Assembly (NCBI RefSeq): GCF_002078875.1
Contig: NC_034411.1
Location: 5,421,180 to 5,485,179, forward strand
Direction of reading: 5' to 3'
DNA from: Numida meleagris
Lineage: Eukaryota > Chordata > Aves > Galliformes > Numididae
DNA length: 64,000 bases
In this document: piece after piece, positions 12,263 through 26,358 of the stretch
Numbering within the stretch: the stretch's first letter is position 1
Layout of the letters: each line of letters begins with the position of its first letter
The notes under the pieces: model-generated
Database searches by the model: none
What the model saw: the letters and a program-made list of their open reading frames with translations, nothing else
What the model was told of the DNA's origin: nothing
Program-made: the position numbers and the translations under genes

Positions 12263-15200
12263 TACTGAAGTCAGCAGTGCTGTGGCTTTTGCTCCTTCCA
12301 TGGGGGTGCAGTGTACGTACAACATCCGCAGCGTGTTACCGCTACACGACAATGTTCAAAGCATCTTTCCTGTGGTCCTTGTAACACTATGCAGACCTGA
12401 TTGTCTGTCCCTTTAAGGTATGGATTAATATTAACGAGATTTGACTTCTGATTAAGTTTTAAAATTATCCTTGATTTGTAGCAAACAATTCTTTTATCAT
12501 CTGAGAAATTATAGCTATGTTTCTTCCTTGCATCCCACAGGGCAGTAATATTCTTCGATACATTTCTGCTCCACTCATACAAAAAATGAACATCTAGACA
12601 CATAATTATGCTTCAAAAACACACTCTCTTGTTCAGTGTTAAAGTGCTACTTCTTATTAAGATAGCTTAGAAGTTACTGCATTCCTTTTACCCCCAAACT
12701 AAACCCTTAAATAAAATTTTACATTAAGATTAAGTACTTCAGACAAAATTCCCTGTGAGGCATGTGTATCAAACATGTCTGTAAAATGTTTCACCTTCAT
12801 ATAGACTGGTTATATTTAAAGTGATGCCATTAACCCCTATCCACTTCGGCTGATAGCTTCTTTTTTCACTCCTGTTTTGAAGTCTGCCATCTGTCTTGAC
12901 TGATTACAGCTCTCAGAATATCAGGTGATCTCTTTCCACTTAGCCAGGGGAAAAACAGGACGTTATCTGTATATTTATTTGTTATTTGCTCTCTGAGCAA
13001 ACCCTTCTTAGAAGATTCTTTTCATTGCTGGAGAGGCTACTGCCGTTTCATTAAATTGTCATGCCGTGGTCACACACGACAGCTTTGAAAATGCAGCTCA
13101 TTTTGGCCACCGCAGGTGACATGCCGTCCTGTTGCTTCAGCCATTCTCTCGTTGGGGTTTCTTTTAGCAGCCAACTGCATGTGTATGTAAACTGTAGCAG
13201 GTAAACAGCTGCAATTCCTTTCTCATTTCTAACCACTAAGTGAATAACAGTAAGCATTGTGATTGTTCAGACCCAGCACAGAAGGCAGTCGGGCCCTTAA
13301 TTCTGAAATGCTAATGCAAAATAGCAACATTGCTGGGTTTGGTTCATGTTTTATTCCGTCTCAGCAAATGTGGTCTCCTGTGTGGCTTCCCTGCCCAGTT
13401 CTTCGCCGTGTTACATTCCTCCACCACGTGATCTCAGGAACAGTATACGCAATATTGAAATAGCTTTTCTTTTTTATTTTTCCTGTGGCTCAGAGCAGAA
13501 GCTGCACCACGGTCCTTCGCAGTGTGCAGTTAGCTAGTCTCTTGGGTACAGCAAGAAAATGGGAACTAACAGTAAATCGACATAATAAGGGTAAATGTGA
13601 TAGTCGTGTTGTGCACCTTCACATATTTTTGTCTTAGCTAGGGCTGCCTGGAGGGCTGGGAGTCAGCCTCCTCCGCTCTGCTCTGGGCGCTGCCTCAGCT
13701 GGCTCTTCAGTGTGCATCAAATCATATGGACAGTTTGTCTAACTTCATACACTAGGATAGCAGTATATGAATGCTTGCACATCACCATGTGTGGGTTTTT
13801 TGCATCAAGATGCAGATTGCATCTTTGTGCCCTGTATGGACTTTGTATGATGTCCATCTTCTGGTTCCTCTGGAGAGCTCAGGCTCCCAGGAAACATCTC
13901 CCTCTGTTTGCTGTGTGCAGGCACACTTGCAGATTATCAGAAATAGTGATGATCAACATCTTGGGCAGTGAAATTTTTGACAATTTCTTGCCTGGTATCT
14001 GTACTGCAAAATCTGAGCCATGGTATATGTCACACAGAAAAATTACATCCAGCAAAAAAAAAAAATAGGCCTTGCACGGTGTTCCCAGCAGTTATGGATT
14101 GGGATAAATCTGAGTGCAAGCAAAGCACTTGGCGCTGAAGCTGTTGGCCCACACGTTGTCCCCTGGTCCTTCCCTGTGCTGGAAGATGTACCATGATGCT
14201 GAGTTACTTGCCTTGTGATGCACAGAGGAACGAGGTGAGGGAAACACCGAGCACTGCAGTGGGCTTTAGCTTAGGCTCCTATATTTCTCAGCACGCTAAA
14301 TAATGAAATACAATAGTGTTATCTTAAACCTCTGAGATAATCCCCGCGAGCTGCAGTTCTCATTCTTTTCCCACACTCCCTGACAATACTTGAGACAATA
14401 CTTGACAAAAATGCCGCATGAAAATAAAAACCTGTTATTTATTACGCTGACAACTTGGTGAGGCTCGGTGCGCTGATGGCAGCGCGTTCACGACTGTGTC
14501 TGCAGTGAGGTAATTGTTGAAACAAGGGGGGAAAAAGTCTCATAACTCCATTAAGCCATTACTGCCGATGGTAATTCTTTTCTAACCGTTCTTTGAATTT
14601 ACCCTAAAGTGGTTCTATGCAAGTCATGTTTAAAACTGACTTTAAAAATCGTGATTTAATTAAAAGAAATAAAAATGCAAACCAAAAATGTTCAGTAACC
14701 TCAGGCCACCACCCTAGTGATTCTTTATCATGCATTTGGAGTGATGGCATTTGTGTGTATGCGCTTTTTGTTTCATGTCTGATGTCATTTTGCCATTAGA
14801 ACAGTCTGGCAGTGGTTGCTGGCTATATCATCTTGAGCGTATATCCGGATCCTGGTGTGCATTCTTCTCACATAATTGGAGTTTGTGGAAGTCAGCAGAT
14901 CTACTCGTGGGTAGAATGCAACAGCTGTAAGATCAAGGCCTATATTTTTAATTTTCTCATTAATTAGTGTCCCTGTTATTCCAGAAGAACCTTCACATCA
15001 TTAGTGCGATTACCGTGGCAATGTTTTTGTGCTGTAAAAAAGACAATTCAGAACTGTGACATCTTTTATCTGCCAGATCTTGGTTTGTGTTTGTCACAGA
15101 AGCATGGCCCAGCTTTGAGAGAAATGTTCAGGCCAGACCATGGGAGATTTGTGTGGTTGCAAAGCAAGAGCCTTGTGGGAATGTAACAGGGTCAGAGCGG

Positions 15201-18200
15201 GAGCTTGGGATTGTGATGCATACACAGATATGTGGGAAGGACAGACAAGTTATGACTCTCAGGTGTTGGCCCTCTGTATCAACTACTTCCACTCCAGAAA
15301 GGAGGAGGATTCTGAAAGACCCTTGCTCTGACTGTAGACGCACAATGGCACATAAAGTACTTTCCTCCTAGTGAAAAAAAAAACTTTGCTATTAATAACT
15401 TGCATGTTGGAGGGGTAGAAGTAGACTGGCTGGGCAGAGTTTCCTCCTTTGACTAAAAATATGTTATCTGCAATTCTGTTTTCTTCTGGCAAGTGTCTTT
15501 TTCTACAAGTTTTTGAGACATTGACATTAACCTTAGCTCTAAAAATGTCTCTGACTACTTAGGAAGAAAGGGACTGCTGAGGAGGAGTAGGTGTATGAGA
15601 ATCTGGCACTCATTCATCTCTGAAATGGGAAGGGCCAAGAGGCCGGCAGACTATTAATATTTCTGACTTGCCGTGTTTGTCGCAAGAACAGTGAGGGATG
15701 TAAAAAGCCATGTGCCTCCAGGCTCTGGCAGAGTAAATGGGAAGAATACTAAATCCTGCTCTGGTTCTGCTGCTGAGAGCTTGTCCCCTGGCCATTCACA
15801 GGGTTCTTGTCTCAGCCTTCTCCCATGTGACTGCTGGCTTATTATTTGTCATATCATCTGCTTTGTTTTGGGGCTGTTTCTGCGGCTGGCACATCCCTGT
15901 GCATGCCGAGTACCTCTCCTTAACATAACAGGGAGATGCTCACAGAGTATCCAGTTTTCTAGCTGAGGTGGAAATGCTGCCTGCTTTGCCAGCTTGCTGA
16001 ATGTGCTGGCTGGTCACTGCTTGGCCTGTTTGCTACCAGATATAAATGAGGATATATACTATTTGAGGGAAATTTCCTTGCTGATCCGAAAGAAAAAGGC
16101 CAAGAGGAGAGAGCAAGCTCCTAGCATCCAGTAGTCAGCTTGGCAAGGGAAAGGAAAATATACAGCCAGGAGCAGGTATTTTAGTGTCTGATGTGCTTAT
16201 TTTGTTTGTGTCATGCTACTGTAATTCTCAAAACTCCTGTTTTTTCAACTGACTGCCGTGCAGGGGAAAAGAAACAGATGTTCCCATTTGTCTTCTGATG
16301 TGGCTTAAAATCATTTACATTTGCTGGCCTAAAATGACACGATACGTCATTCACCACTTTTTCCATCTCCTTTGGACTGAGTGACAGATTGCTGTTCAAT
16401 TACTAGTGCAATGGAAAAGCAGCTATTGTGGGGACGGTTTTCACCTAAAGGAAATGCAATCGCCAGTTGCTGCAGTAGTGGAAAGAGAAGGATGGCAGAC
16501 ACTGTGGAAGTCAACCAGTGGAAAAGATGTCTTTAGTATTGATGTCATGGGGAAGACTCAAGGGAAATGCACTGGGTCTGACTTTTCTGCCTGGAGAAAA
16601 GGAGAGCAGGGGCGAATAAAACTGCTGTGGAGAGCTGGCTTGCTTCTCTTCTAAAATATATTTTCAGCTCTTTGACTTGAGCGTGTGCTGCTTAAAAACT
16701 TCCCATTTGCTCTGCACCCAGTTCCAGTGGAGAGCAGTAATTACATAAAGGCTCTTCATTGGTAGAAGACACTCAGTGAGAGACTCATTACAAAGGTTTA
16801 TAAAAAAATAGAAAAAACTGTTTGTCATATGCTTTGGGATTAGCCACTTTTCTACCCAATAGTTTGCTTTCTTACTGGTGTGTTCTTACTGCACTTCCCC
16901 CTTTCTCCAGAGATGAAGAGGTTCCCCAGGCCAAGCAGAGCTTAACCTTCCACTTTGCAAGTCACTCACTTCAGAATCACTCGCCCACTCTTAAGTGTAG
17001 TGTTTCCTTTCCTCTAATTCTAGGAAGGTCGCTTTGCAGGCACAACACGTACTTTCACTATGCTGATCAAAATTAATTCTCTTGTCACAGTCCAGTCAGT
17101 CTGCTGGGCCGGGTCAGAGTACAAGAGGTGAAACTTCTGCTTAAAGTCTTTCACTTTTTGTTTTGTCTCAAAAGGAACAAAATGAAATGTTAGATGGAAA
17201 ACATGTTAAGAATCTAATACACAGTGTTGTAATTATCTTTCCATTATTCCAGTTTTAAACAGTGGATCTCGGTTAAATAATAGCCTCAGGATTGACAACA
17301 TGTGCTAATGAATATATGCATTGTCTGTTAATCTGATGAAGCAGGTCTTTGAAACCTTCTTTTGAGGTACAAGTTTGGTTAGAGAAAGTAACTTTAAAAT
17401 AAGATGTAGCACTTTGGAAATAACTATGAATGAATCCTCCAAATACCTGATTTTAGCCAAATAACTCATGGCTATAGTCGCTGTAATGGATGTAGCAACA
17501 AGTGTCACCTAGAAATGTAGTTTTTCATTGTGAATGCAGTAAGGCAATTGCTGAAATGACTTCCAGTGATGTATCTGTAGCTACTATTTTCGCTTGACAT
17601 GCTTTTCCTGAATATGAAGTCCTTCTCCGCAGAGCAAAACATGTTGCACTTGGCCATAATGAAATCCTTCATGTTTTGGCACCACTTGTTTAACAGTGAT
17701 GCAATATTCTCTTTGGATCCGACTTAATGGTAAAGATTTTTCAAGTGTCACTGCGCTGTTGTGTTACAGTATTGTCTTGAACACACTGTTCCTTTCCACA
17801 GCTCCCGAGCTAGACAACTTTATCCCTCTGAAACACAGCCTGGTGACATAAAGGATTTTTTCCTTGTTTATTAATTGCGTGTTGTAGAGCCTGCAAAGTC
17901 CCAAACCTGTGCTGTAAAAGGAGAAGGGGGAAAGAAGAGTTTGTCTTCTGGCACAGCTAACTTTCTGGTCTGCCTGCGGTCCCTGCATTGCGTGCAGACA
18001 GGGTGATTTAAAGGGAGGGAGAGAAAAACCCCAGCTGGTTTTGTCAAGCCATTTTGGTCATCCATGAAATGCAATTTTTTACAGGTTAGAGCTCACTAAC
18101 GTCCTAAGAAATCGCTATAGCCGGCCATCCACTGCAGCTGGTTACAGTCGGTGCGGAGAGCAGCAGGCAGGCAGGAGACTGAGTGCTGGGGTGCTGCTCC

Positions 18201-20898
18201 ATCTCCTTGTTCCATCTCCACCTCCGAGAGCCGCTTCATGCGAGCCAGTGGGGAATGCTTCTCCACGAGTCCCATCTGCTGGATGCTGCATGTATTGCCT
18301 GCTGGAGAGGGCGAGCATCATACCCCGGCCTCTAAGTATGAGCTGGGTGCGGCGTGATGCCAGGAGATGTATGTTTGCTGCTGAAACACATGCACTTTCT
18401 TAGTGTTTCTCGCATCCACCTAATTGCATTTGAGCTACTGCTGTTCTCTTCAGCAGACTCTGTGTTCAGTAAAAGCAAGGTGGCAGTGCAAAGAGCTTCA
18501 ACTGCATTGCTTTAGAGAAGCTGAAATCAGAAAAACCCAGGAGCCACAGCAAAAAATATATGTATCATTATCGAGCCGTTTACAGGCCTGGGAATGAATT
18601 TCCTTTCTCCCAGTGTACATGCTCAGCAGTCATTTTTTCAAATGCCTCATTAAGGCTGGAGCTCAGCTGCCATGCTGGAAGAGAAGGAGTGCAGCCATCG
18701 CATCTGAGCCAGCCCATCGCACGGCAGCCTCTAATGTTGTTAGGAAACTAAAAGAGGGTTCTCCATCGCTGAAAATATTCCTGATATATTGCTAATCGAG
18801 CCAAGGAAAGGTTAAGAGAGCTTGATGTGGTGGCCATGGACCAGTTTTCCCCCAGGGTATCACTTCTCGCAGTGGTAACACGCCGTTTGGTACCTGCCTT
18901 CGGAAAGGGAGCGGGAGGGAAGGAAGTGGGTAATAAATGTGAATGCAAAATAGTGGAGAAAATTGGGAATGAATGTGAATGTAAAAAGGGGGAAAATGCA
19001 TTAAATCCTAGCGATCTAACTGTGGTTGATTTTGCTCTCTCCGTTGCAGTCATTTGTGATGCATTTTTCTACTTTACGTTAAGTGGCGTTGAGCCTTTTG
19101 CTTTAAAATAAAATTCAGGCAATTCTGCCTCTCCTCTTCTTACCTTCCACGGCTATGTAAGTGGGTTCTGCAATCTGAAACACAGCCACTTCAAGGCTCT
19201 TGTGGAAATGTTACTGGAGGAAAATAATCCCAGGAAGAAAAAAAAAAAATCTCTAGAAAATGAATAGACTCAGATCAAGCAACGTTTTTATCTATTGCAG
19301 ACAGTGTTTAGGGGAAGATCTATTTATTTGGTATACAGATATTTCTGATGTGCCTACTAAGGTAAGAATCTTTAATCTAACCTCCCTTCCCAGCTGGAAA
19401 TACGACAGTTTTAAATTTTGCTAGTTACATTTGCCATTTGTTCAGTTTCCATTTACATCTTTCCCCTTCTGTTGCGGGGCCTTGTTGTACATGAGCAGTT
19501 TCTGCTGTGTTGGTGACAATTAATAGTGCTGCTGCTGCTGCCAGTAATAAGATACATCGTAAAGAATTGTGTGGTCTTCCCAATAGGTGGGAACGGCGGA
19601 GAGGAGAAGCAAAACATTGAAGAAACCGAAGGCCCAGGCCAGGAAGCAGGTTAGTGCCCAGGTCCTTGAAGGGCTTTTGGTTTCGTCCACCTTGGTGAAA
19701 AACAGCCCTGCTCAATGCAATTGAAGGAAAATGTTTGTACATTTTCGCCAGATTAGCTCAGGGTTTGTGCAGTTCTCCCTATGGAGACCGCAGCTCCATT
19801 CATTATGAATGAAAGTATTGCAATGCAGGAATGCAGACTTCCCTCCTGAACCTCCCAGCTCCACGTTCCCTCTTTAAGGTGGACTACCTCTAGCTAATCC
19901 TCTAACTAGAGAGAAATAATTTTCCCTCTCTGCCTACACCAGAGTAGCATGAAATAGAAATGGGGGGAAAGGAAATTTGGGGAAGGTCGAAACAGTCTTT
20001 CTTTACTGAACACTGGACTTCCTAGGTTTTTCAGGCTATTTTCAGGTTTTAATAAATTGTCTACATGAGTCTCAGAGGTTATGAAGATTTTAAATCCATA
20101 CAGAAAGGCATTACATATATTGTGAATGAATGTCAGAGTTCACGAGCAGTGGATTTTGCAGATGGCATGCTTATAAATTATATATTACAAGTTAGTAAGT
20201 TCAATATTTTAAAATACAATGTCACTCCATGGTCACAATAGATTTTCTTCTTTTTTTTTCTGTTTATATTTTTAATCTTGCCCAACTCTGTTCATTGCAA
20301 AAGACTTAGAAATTAAGCAGTTTATCAGAAGAGCTGAAGTGACAAGCAAAATGCCTGTAAATCCCCTCCTTTTTTAGGATTTCTTTTTGCAGTATTGCAT
20401 GTAACAAAATACTTTTTTTTTCCCATTGTAGTAGTGCAGGATGTTACCTTAATTCACAGAGCATGAAACAATTTTATTCAGAGCTATTTTTTTTAAGCTG
20501 ACTTGGAGATTGTTATCAATATGTGGAAAACTGAGCTGAAGAAGGCCAGCTGGTAAGGGCAGGAGGAAAAATAGAAATCCTGCATTCTTGACTTATCTGG
20601 TTTGCTTACTGTACTGTAGCTCTTTCCAGATGAGGAATTCATTTGATGAGGGTCCATGTATGTCCCACGCAGTGAGCAATGTGTGTGTGGAAGTGCAGCA
20701 TTTCTCCCTGGGCTCCACAGGTCAGTCTTCTACAGCTGTGTGTTAACAGCTGGTGCTGGCCTCGAGTGCGTGAAGTCCCTCTGTATTTCATGCCTTCTTC
20801 ATTGCCTCTTCTTTGGCAAGCAGTAGATGGTGAAGACATGGGCATATAGCATAGCACCTTTGGACCAGGGCCCTTTATGCTCACCAAGATAAGCATGC

Positions 20899-21533
20899 TG
20901 AGTGAGCCAGCAGTGTGCCCTTGAGGCCAAGAAGGCCAATGGTACCTTTTGGCTGTGGCATTACAAAGAGCATGGCCAGCAGGACGAGGGAGGTGATCCT
21001 CCCCCTCTGCTCTGTCCTGGTGAGGCCACATCTGGAGCACTGCATCCAGTTCTGGGATCCCCAGTTCAAGAAGTACAGGGAACTACTGGGGAGAGTACAG
21101 TGGAGGGCTACAGAGATAGATGGTTGGGCATCATCTCCCGTTTGGAGAGAGGCTGAGAGACCTGGGACTGTTCAGTCTGGAGAGAAGAAGACTGAGAGGG
21201 GATCTTATCAGTGCTTGTAAGTATCTACAAGGCAGGAGTCAAGAGACTCTTCTCGTTGGTGCCAAGCAATAGAGGCAACAGGCACAAACTGGAACACAGG
21301 AAGTGTTCCAAACTGGAACACAGGAACACTGGAACAGGAGGAAAAACCCATGAGGTGACAGAGCACTGGTACAGGCTGCCCGGAGCAGTGGTGGAGTCTC
21401 CTTCTCTGGGGATATTCAAAGCCCACCTGGATGCTTTCCTGTGCAACCTACAGCAGGGAACCAGCTGTAGCAGGGGGTTGGGCTAGGTGATCTCCAGAGG
21501 TCCCTTCCAACACCTACAGTTCTGTGATTCTGT
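20899..21533 (+). mobile_element. CR1 LINE 3' fragment with local internal duplication
   Basis: A plus-oriented CR1 copy runs from 'gccaagaaggccaatgg' through 'gaggccacatctggagcac', 'gttcagtctggagagaag', 'caggctgcccggagc' and 'ccttccaacacctac' to the 3' end 'ttctgtgattctgt'. Only the last part of the reverse-transcriptase ORF and the 3' UTR remain, and frames are interrupted. Within it, 'actggaacacaggaa' occurs twice about 25 bases apart (about 21289-21326), a short local duplication. Confidence 0.95.
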
Positions 21534-23569
21534 TTTGGTGCTGAAGGATAACCATGTTTACTTTTCTGGGTTTTTACCTTTACAATAGTCATCAGTTGTT
21601 CTTTCTGAATCCAGGCTACGTTTTTAATCTCTTCCTAGGCAGAGGGATATTTTTGCTCCAGCAGTGTTTAGCTTTTAAGTATATCAAATACTACTTGGCT
21701 CCTACCTCAGGATTACTCCGGTTGTAGAGATTCATGTGAAAACCAGTTGTATTACTGTCTGTAGATGCCAAATACATCCTGTTTTACTTGTCTACTCTGT
21801 TGACTCTGATGAGATGTATATTTCCTTGGAATTTTGATTTGCAAAGCTGTTGGACTGAGTAAGATACATTTCCTTTTTCCCTAGAGAAGTAAGGGGAATG
21901 TACCTCTCTTAATTATTACTTTGCTACTGGAGGTGTGCTAAATGCATTGTGTTCTGTTCTAAAGCTGTCATTATGACTTGCTATGTTACAAGCTGTCAGG
22001 CCTGGCTTATTGGAGATATCGTGTACACTCCCGTGCTATCTCATATTGGTAGTCTGTTTTGTTACTCTTATGAAGAGTGTCAAAGAAAAGATCCAGAATT
22101 TTTAGGTCCCAGATCCAGAAAACATTTTATTTTCTGAACTCATTTTAGGTATGCACCTAAAGATAGCATTGTGCCTACACATACTGCATGAATCACTTCC
22201 TCAGCCACAGGCACACAACGTTATAGAAAGAAATGACTTGACTTAACATGAAGCCCTACTGGTTCACCTAGTGATAAGAACAGAGAGGCATACAGTTATC
22301 TTGAGTAAGTGATGTTCAGCTGATGAGTTGCTCCTGCTTTCCGCTTTCAACTCTGAAAACATCATCAGAAGCTTTTAGGGTTGCTGCGTCTGTACCCTTC
22401 CTTGTTGGTAGGAAATGACCTGATTTTTTAAGATACGCAGTTGTATGCCTAAAGTTGTATGCCGACTCCTGATCATTAAAAAGGATAATTGTAAGGAACG
22501 AGCCATTCAAATACTAAAGTTCTAATTTGTATTTTCTAAACCAAAAGGCATAACCTTCATCTGAGTGTGACAAATCACAATTCATTACTTTAATGTTGTA
22601 AAAGAAAGCGTATGAGGAAAAAAAATAAACCACACTCTTATGTAGTCATTACATGAAGATTTATATATTCTTATTACACAGTAGATGAAAAAGCCAATTA
22701 TAGTGTACAAATATCGGCCTTGAATAGTTTGGCTATTACAATGTTGGTTTTTCTAATAATCTGGCCTCTATCCTATCACTGGTGTACCTCACAATTAACA
22801 CATGGAAAACAAAATGGCAGGTGGTTCAGAGCTCTTGCTTCAAGCTAGTTAAAAATACTCAGTGACTATACCAGGCGGAAAAAAGAATCACTAGAGGCAA
22901 GTGTTTAGAGAGAAATGAAAGGCTAAAAATGAAAACAGGTTTCTAAAGGTTTTAAATTACAAAGATTGCTAAGAAGAAGTAACAGTGAAAGTGAAAATAT
23001 GTATATATTAAATTCAGTTACTAATTTTATCTGTGAAAGATCATAGTTTTAACAGCACTTACTCTACCGTTAAACATTTATGCACCGCAGATTTTCACAG
23101 ACTTGCTAAATTTCAGGTCTGATGCAAAAAAAGGGTTCTGTTTTCAGGAAAGCATTTGCATTTAATGATTTTGATTCCAGTGGGACTACTGGACAGCATT
23201 AAAGAATGGCGTGTTTTTTTTCCCAAATAAATAGATTAAATAATAAAAAAGAAATATCTAAGTAAAGAGCAACGCCAGCCTACCCTACCCATGAAATTGG
23301 CAGCTGTTCCTCTCTCTCTATTTTGGGAAGCTGAAATACAGAGTTGATCTGGCAGTATTGCAATCTAAGTTTACTCCTGGCTTGGGGAAGACAGTGAAAC
23401 CAGTAATGGTCAGTGAATACCATGGGAATGGATGGAAGCACAAAAAATCAAATTCAAGTGTTGTTTCATGCCTTTGATAAAGTGTAACACTTGGTCTTTT
23501 TCCCGTCAACCAGTTCATCAGTTTACTAGCTAATGAATAACTTGTCTTTCATTTCCTTGGTTCTTACAG

Positions 23570-23638
23570 ATGAGACAAAACCTTCAGCTGTAGCCAGCCT
23601 ATCATCATCAGAAGAAGCAAAACCAAGTGAGGATAAAG
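23570..23638 (+). CDS. MACROD2: MACROD2 C-terminal tail exon B (23 codons, phase 1-1)
   Basis: An internal tail exon with a strong acceptor ('catttccttggttcttacag') and donor AAAG|gtacag. It is 69 nt long and phase 1 at both ends. The split codon at its start becomes GAT (Asp) when joined to the final G of exon A. The peptide contains DETKPSAVASLSSSEE followed by AKPSEDK, a Ser-rich acidic segment. It has the same codon count as the corresponding human tail segment as I recall it, and shares the 'S-x-E-E-A' acidic motif. The role is inferred as flexible, regulatory and phosphorylatable sequence, with no fold visible. The open frame continues past the donor into the intron, so the exon end rests on the donor and on phase agreement with exon C. 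Confidence 0.82.
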
Positions 23639-25440
23639 GTACAGATTGTAAATTGCATTGCAAAGTATCCAAACCCAAGAGGACATCTCACAAAGCCTTT
23701 TTTTCCTTTGTCTGGAAATTGCTAAAATCACAGTTAAACCATAAAGAAATAGGTACAGGCTTGGATTTTGATTTACAAAAGTCTTTGTAATAAAACTACT
23801 TGGCACCAGCTGTTGGGCTGATGAGAGATGCCATGAATTCCAACAATTTTCCTTCTTATGGAGGTAATGCTACAGTATCATACATGACATATCAGAAATA
23901 AGCCTGAAGCTTGGGCTCACTGGGATTATTCATGTGTGTAAAGTTAAATGTGCACATCCATCTCCGCAGTGTTAGCTCTCCTATTCAGTGCTCTCCTGAT
24001 GGGGAAAAAGGAAAACACAATAGCTATAAACACATCAAGAGGAGACAGAAGGAGATGAAGTCATAATTGAGAAGGAGAAAGTAATGTTTATGTTGTGCAG
24101 GCTGTGCTGGGCACTCAGATCATTTAGTTTGTGATAAATATTTAAAAGTGTCACGGGGCCAAATGTCAGTGAGTTTAGGAAACAAGAAAGAGGGATGAGC
24201 TAATTTAAATGTTTCAAGCTGAGATTTTTCTGATGGAATTGTTGGTTTACGGATAGGAGCCAGTGCACAGGCGTACTGTTTTTGATACTGTTACGATATC
24301 ATGCTATTAATTGCTTGTGCCGCTCTATGGTTTTTGGCATTTTTGTGTGGGTGCGTCAGGAAAAAGCCTGAGTGATTTATTAAAGGTTCGCTACTGGTAA
24401 TTCAAAACAGGAGTTATGCTATCTATAATAAATACCGTCTATCAGAAAGATGGGCTAAGGAAGACTAATAGAAAATTTTAATGCGTTTTTCTGAGATAAC
24501 ATAATTATTAACATCCATTAACTTATTTATTTTAAGAGATCTAATGTTTAATTCAATGTCGCTGCTTGACTCTCTTCTCATTTTTCTAGATAAGTATGAC
24601 AGGGTGCGAGATCTTGCCATTTTGTTCCAAAGGAACATGCTAGAGAGCCCACATACTTACCTGATTATGAGTTCAAAGCTTGGCGCAGGTTGATTTAAGT
24701 GCTCTCTCAACTGGTTGATTGATACTGCAGGGAAAAAAGCCCTCAAACCCTTGCCAGAGCACTGGCTTTTGCTATTGATATCTTCAGATTAAGGTCATAG
24801 CAAGGCTAGTTTGAGGTAGGAATAGTAATAGGTTCAGTCCCAGCATAGCTGGTGATTACCTGCCACTCATTTTTCTTTTTTCGCTGACACTTGGCCTTTT
24901 TATGTATACTGTATCTATACGATTCCACATTGGATGTGTTTTTGATGTTTTGTAGTGTGAGGCCCTGAGGTGAGTTTTTGGGTTAGGATGTTGTCTGCAG
25001 CTTTACCAAAGATCCCAAAATTTTGCCACTGCTTTCAGTGCTTGTTCATGACTACAAAGTCAGTGCCTTCTGATAGCTTTTCAGTGACTAATCTCAATGT
25101 GTAACCACTCCAGTTTTTTGGCCCTTTGTACTAGTTTCCTCTTCTCAGGAAAGCAGCTGTCTTTGTGTTATGCCTCTTGCTTTTCCTTCAGTATTCTAAC
25201 AGAATCATGTTTTCCCTTCTCCTCTTGAGAGACTAGCAGAAGAAATAGTGCCCTGCAAAATCGAAAGGGTCATTATTCTTCCATGTCTTTCTCCTCAAGA
25301 ATAGGACAGAAAGCATCTGCTAGGGGAAAAGGAATGAAACGGATCCTCCATATATTTTGTTTGAAAACTCATACTAATAGAAAAAAAGAGTGGTTGGGAA
25401 GAGATCCTGTTTTGGGATGTATTTGCTAATTTGCTCGGTA

Positions 25441-25646
25441 GAGGAAAAATTTCTTCTCCGAAAGAGTGGTGAGGCATTGGCACATGCTGCCCAGAGAGGT
25501 GGTAGAGTCACCGTCCCTGGAGGTGTTTGAACAAAAAGGGGTAGATGTGGCACTGAGGGGCATGGGTAGTGGGCATGCTTGGGGTGGGTTGATGGTTGGA
25601 ATAGGTGATCTTAGTCTTTTCCAGTCTTAATAATTCTATGATTCTA
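25441..25646 (+). mobile_element. CR1 LINE 3' UTR fragment
   Basis: It opens with 'aaatttcttctccgaaag' and continues with 'gtggtgaggcattggcac', 'catgctgcccagagaggtgg' and 'ccgtccctggaggtgtt', ending 'aataattctatgattcta'. This is the non-coding 3' end of a plus-oriented CR1, about 200 bp long. Confidence 0.95.
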
Positions 25647-26304
25647 AGCAAGATTTTTGAACAGTGAGACCCCTGCATCCACCAGGCTATGGTTTTAATC
25701 CTTATTTGCATTAGTGTATTTCAGATTTTCAGGTTACGGATTTAGCATGAATACTGTTGTTACAAAAAACTTGCTACTGCTTAGGAAATGGCACTTTTAC
25801 AAAATTCTGGTGTTTCTGAAAACACCTGCTGCTCCTGAAATAAATTTCAGCCTTCAAATTGTTTGCCCACTGAGTTAACGCAGCTAAAACCTGCCAGCTT
25901 CTGGAGCATACTCATTTCTGCCGTTTATCTTCAACTTAATGAACTGGATGTAAAGCATTTAAAGAAATTACATTTTTCCATTTCTTTCACCTAATTACTG
26001 GGAAAAGAGATTTATGGCAAAGGAGTCCAGGCTACATACTTCCAAAATGCATGGGTAAAACCAGTCAGAATAGGAGGCTTCCAAGCCTGTTGCGGCCATT
26101 CAACAGCCTCTCTAATGTCAGTTCTGGTGAGTGCACTGCAATGGCTATTTTGACTCTAACCATCATCAGTTAGTAATTTTTCCACTCCTTTTTCCCACAT
26201 ATTTCTTGGATCAGGAAATAGTGAACTCGCTGAAATACTTCTGTATGAGTTCTAAAATGTGCTGTTGTTCAAAATGGATTCTGATACCTACCAGTCAGAA
26301 TGTC

Positions 26305-26358
26305 GTGGCTCTGCATGCCAGCTACAGTGATAATGTTTCTCTCCTTTCGTTGATGTGA
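26305..26358 (+). repeat. Dispersed repeat, copy 1
   Basis: It shares a 20-base identical core (gtggctctgcatgccagcta) with 28167-28186, then a diverged tail (gataatgtttctctcc against gataacgtttttctctcc). The two copies are in direct orientation about 1.86 kb apart. The parent family is not recognised. An old interspersed element or a local duplication would both fit. Confidence 0.7.

Larger units (their letters stand above)
7475..23569 (+). other. MACROD2: MACROD2 intron between exons A and B (about 16.1 kb)
   Basis: Bounded by gtaggt at the 5' side and 'ccttggttcttacag' at the 3' side. Contents recognised are a minus CR1 at about 12036-12262, a plus CR1 at about 20899-21533, an A-run near 8796-8814, and a moderately CpG-rich patch near 18110-18355. 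Open frames such as 7790-8209 show no protein-family resemblance. Nothing else could be identified. Confidence 0.75.
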
